From Prinia subflava (lineage: Eukaryota; Chordata; Aves; Passeriformes; Cisticolidae): a DNA stretch of 64,000 nt. Positions within the stretch are counted from its first letter, which is position 1, and every line of letters starts with the position of its first letter. Below are positions 62,721 through 64,000 of the stretch, in pieces. Position numbers and translations under genes: made by a program. Below the pieces are notes generated by a model. It searched no databases and was not told the DNA's origin. It saw only the letters and a program-made list of their open reading frames with translations. Where the stretch lies: contig NC_086251.1 of assembly GCF_021018805.1 (NCBI RefSeq), positions 45,330,767-45,394,766 of the forward strand, in the 5' to 3' direction.

Positions 62721-64000
62721 CCTTTGTATTCAGTACATGGCTTTGTTTGAACAAAAGGTAGCACCAAGTGGTATGCCAAAGACTTCCACAGACCCAGATC
62801 TTTGCCTCCTCCTGCTCTCTGAAAGCAAGAGCACCAGTGGATTTCAGCATTACAGAAGCAGGAAAGATGTCTTTCATTTTCACACTGTGTGGATGTTGAA
62901 GAGGGAAGAACAAACCAGCAAAACAGAAAACAGAGAGCAGTCTTCAGGGTACTGGCTTAATTCCATTCCAGAAGGTGACAAACAAAGCCAGTAAATTAAT
63001 TTCCAGCCCCAACATCTGTGTTTTTGTAATAAGAGACATACCAGTCCCCGATGACTCTTGGACAAATGACTTTGAATGGCTGTTTTCATTGGAAAGAGAA
63101 GCCAGCCCTGCCCTTCCCTACAAAAAAGTTCTGTCCCATGAGCCATTAGTTTTTTTCCCAGTAGTTTCTATAAATTTGTTTTGTTGGGAAAAGACCATAA
63201 AGATTTAAAATATTTACTAGGAGCCAGTGCAGCAAATGCAACATATGTGAATCTCATGAAGGATCTGTGCTTAAGACAGAAAAGCAAGATGAGGGCAAAA
63301 AGCAAGACAGAGACCCATTTTCTCAGAGAGTAGGGACACATTTTTTCACATAATAGCAACATGTTTATTGCACATTGGGCTTTGGTGTGGCACTATTGTG
63401 AGCTGACTGACAGGCATGAATATGTAGAATGTGCCTTGTCCTATCCGTCCAGAAAGGCTTCAGTATGACTTCAGAGAGGTTTCTTCAGTATGGATGCTCT
63501 GAGGGTTTTTCAGAATCTGCACCAAAGTTGTTCTGCAGCCTTGTTTCATTGGAAACAGTTCTCCTCAACTTGCAAGCAGAGAATAAGGCATTCTTCAGGA
63601 TTTTATGCCTTTCACAGACCATTTTCACTATCTTCCCTTTCTTTAGATAGAACCAGTAATTCATAACAGTTATTCAGAGATCTTTATAATCTGACTTCAT
63701 TTTTTTTAATTGAACAGTAATACCATCATTGTGCATACAGAAACAGAATCTGGATTTTTATAAAATTTTAAGCGTATTTTAGAATTGCCAAGCTCTTTCA
63801 CATTCCTGCAGTAAAAATATCTTTCGTTAATCCTTCTTACATAGACAAAGAACTCTTGTCTGTAACCAGACTTCAAAAACTGTCCCTCTTCATTCAAGCC
63901 TGTTAACACTCATAATCAAAATCCTACTGTGATCTTGAAGCACAGATAGTGTAGTGTCTCATACATGGCTCCTTGCAGGGTAATGTTTATCACCTGACAG

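Larger units (their letters stand above)
59291..64000. other. Gene-free AT-rich sequence, right end
   Basis: No confirmed gene. Inside are the T run at 59744-59755, the weak exon candidate at 60488-60629, the (TGCACA)3 run, the TG microsatellite at 62199-62220 and a possible regulatory block at 62330-62720. The rest is AT-rich with no recognised repeat. Confidence 0.5.

Overview
This window reads as a gene-poor, AT-rich stretch of a bird nuclear genome. CpG is visibly scarce, as in a methylated vertebrate genome. The transposon debris points to birds: 5'-truncated CR1 LINE fragments with the usual avian 3' tails, and solo or partial LTRs of avian endogenous retroviruses. The LTR types resemble ones I remember as common in songbirds, so a passerine is my best guess, but this is from memory and not from a database search.

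I found no convincing protein-coding gene in 64 kb. The open reading frames are all short (the longest is about 200 codons) and resemble no protein I know. Several of the longer ones lie inside repeats: 20770-21372 in an LTR, 14243-14626 in another LTR, and 54257-54619 on the minus strand in a CR1 fragment. One minus-strand block (60488-60629) has open coding frame between plausible splice sites and is kept as a weak exon candidate. I saw no tRNA, rRNA, snRNA or CRISPR. The window is therefore best described as a gene desert or the interior of a very large intron.

Layout: 1-5344 has no gene. A CR1 fragment lies at 5345-5580. From 5.7 to 14.2 kb there is AT-rich sequence with a CR1 tail at 9655-9719 and a homeodomain-motif-rich block near 8.3-9.3 kb. 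A solo LTR with a 4-bp target duplication lies at 14190-14623. A second solo LTR of about 1.03 kb, with TG...CA ends and a 5-bp target duplication, lies at 20410-21440. A third LTR-like block lies near 30160-30545 and another ERV-type repeat at 32385-32690. A CR1 fragment lies at 33332-33500 and a nested hairpin at 37116-37173. An old CR1-type tail lies at 41410-41590 and an ancient MIR-type SINE relic at 48966-49145. A further CR1 fragment lies at 54370-54685 and a GC-rich patch at 58985-59290. Possible regulatory blocks lie near 51.0-51.6, 56.06-56.76 and 62.3-62.7 kb.

No genes can be described as working together here. The functional candidates are non-coding: possible conserved regulatory blocks, the MIR relic that has stayed recognisable for a very long time, and a hairpin that could fold as a small RNA precursor. 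All of these need cross-species comparison or RNA data, which I do not have.
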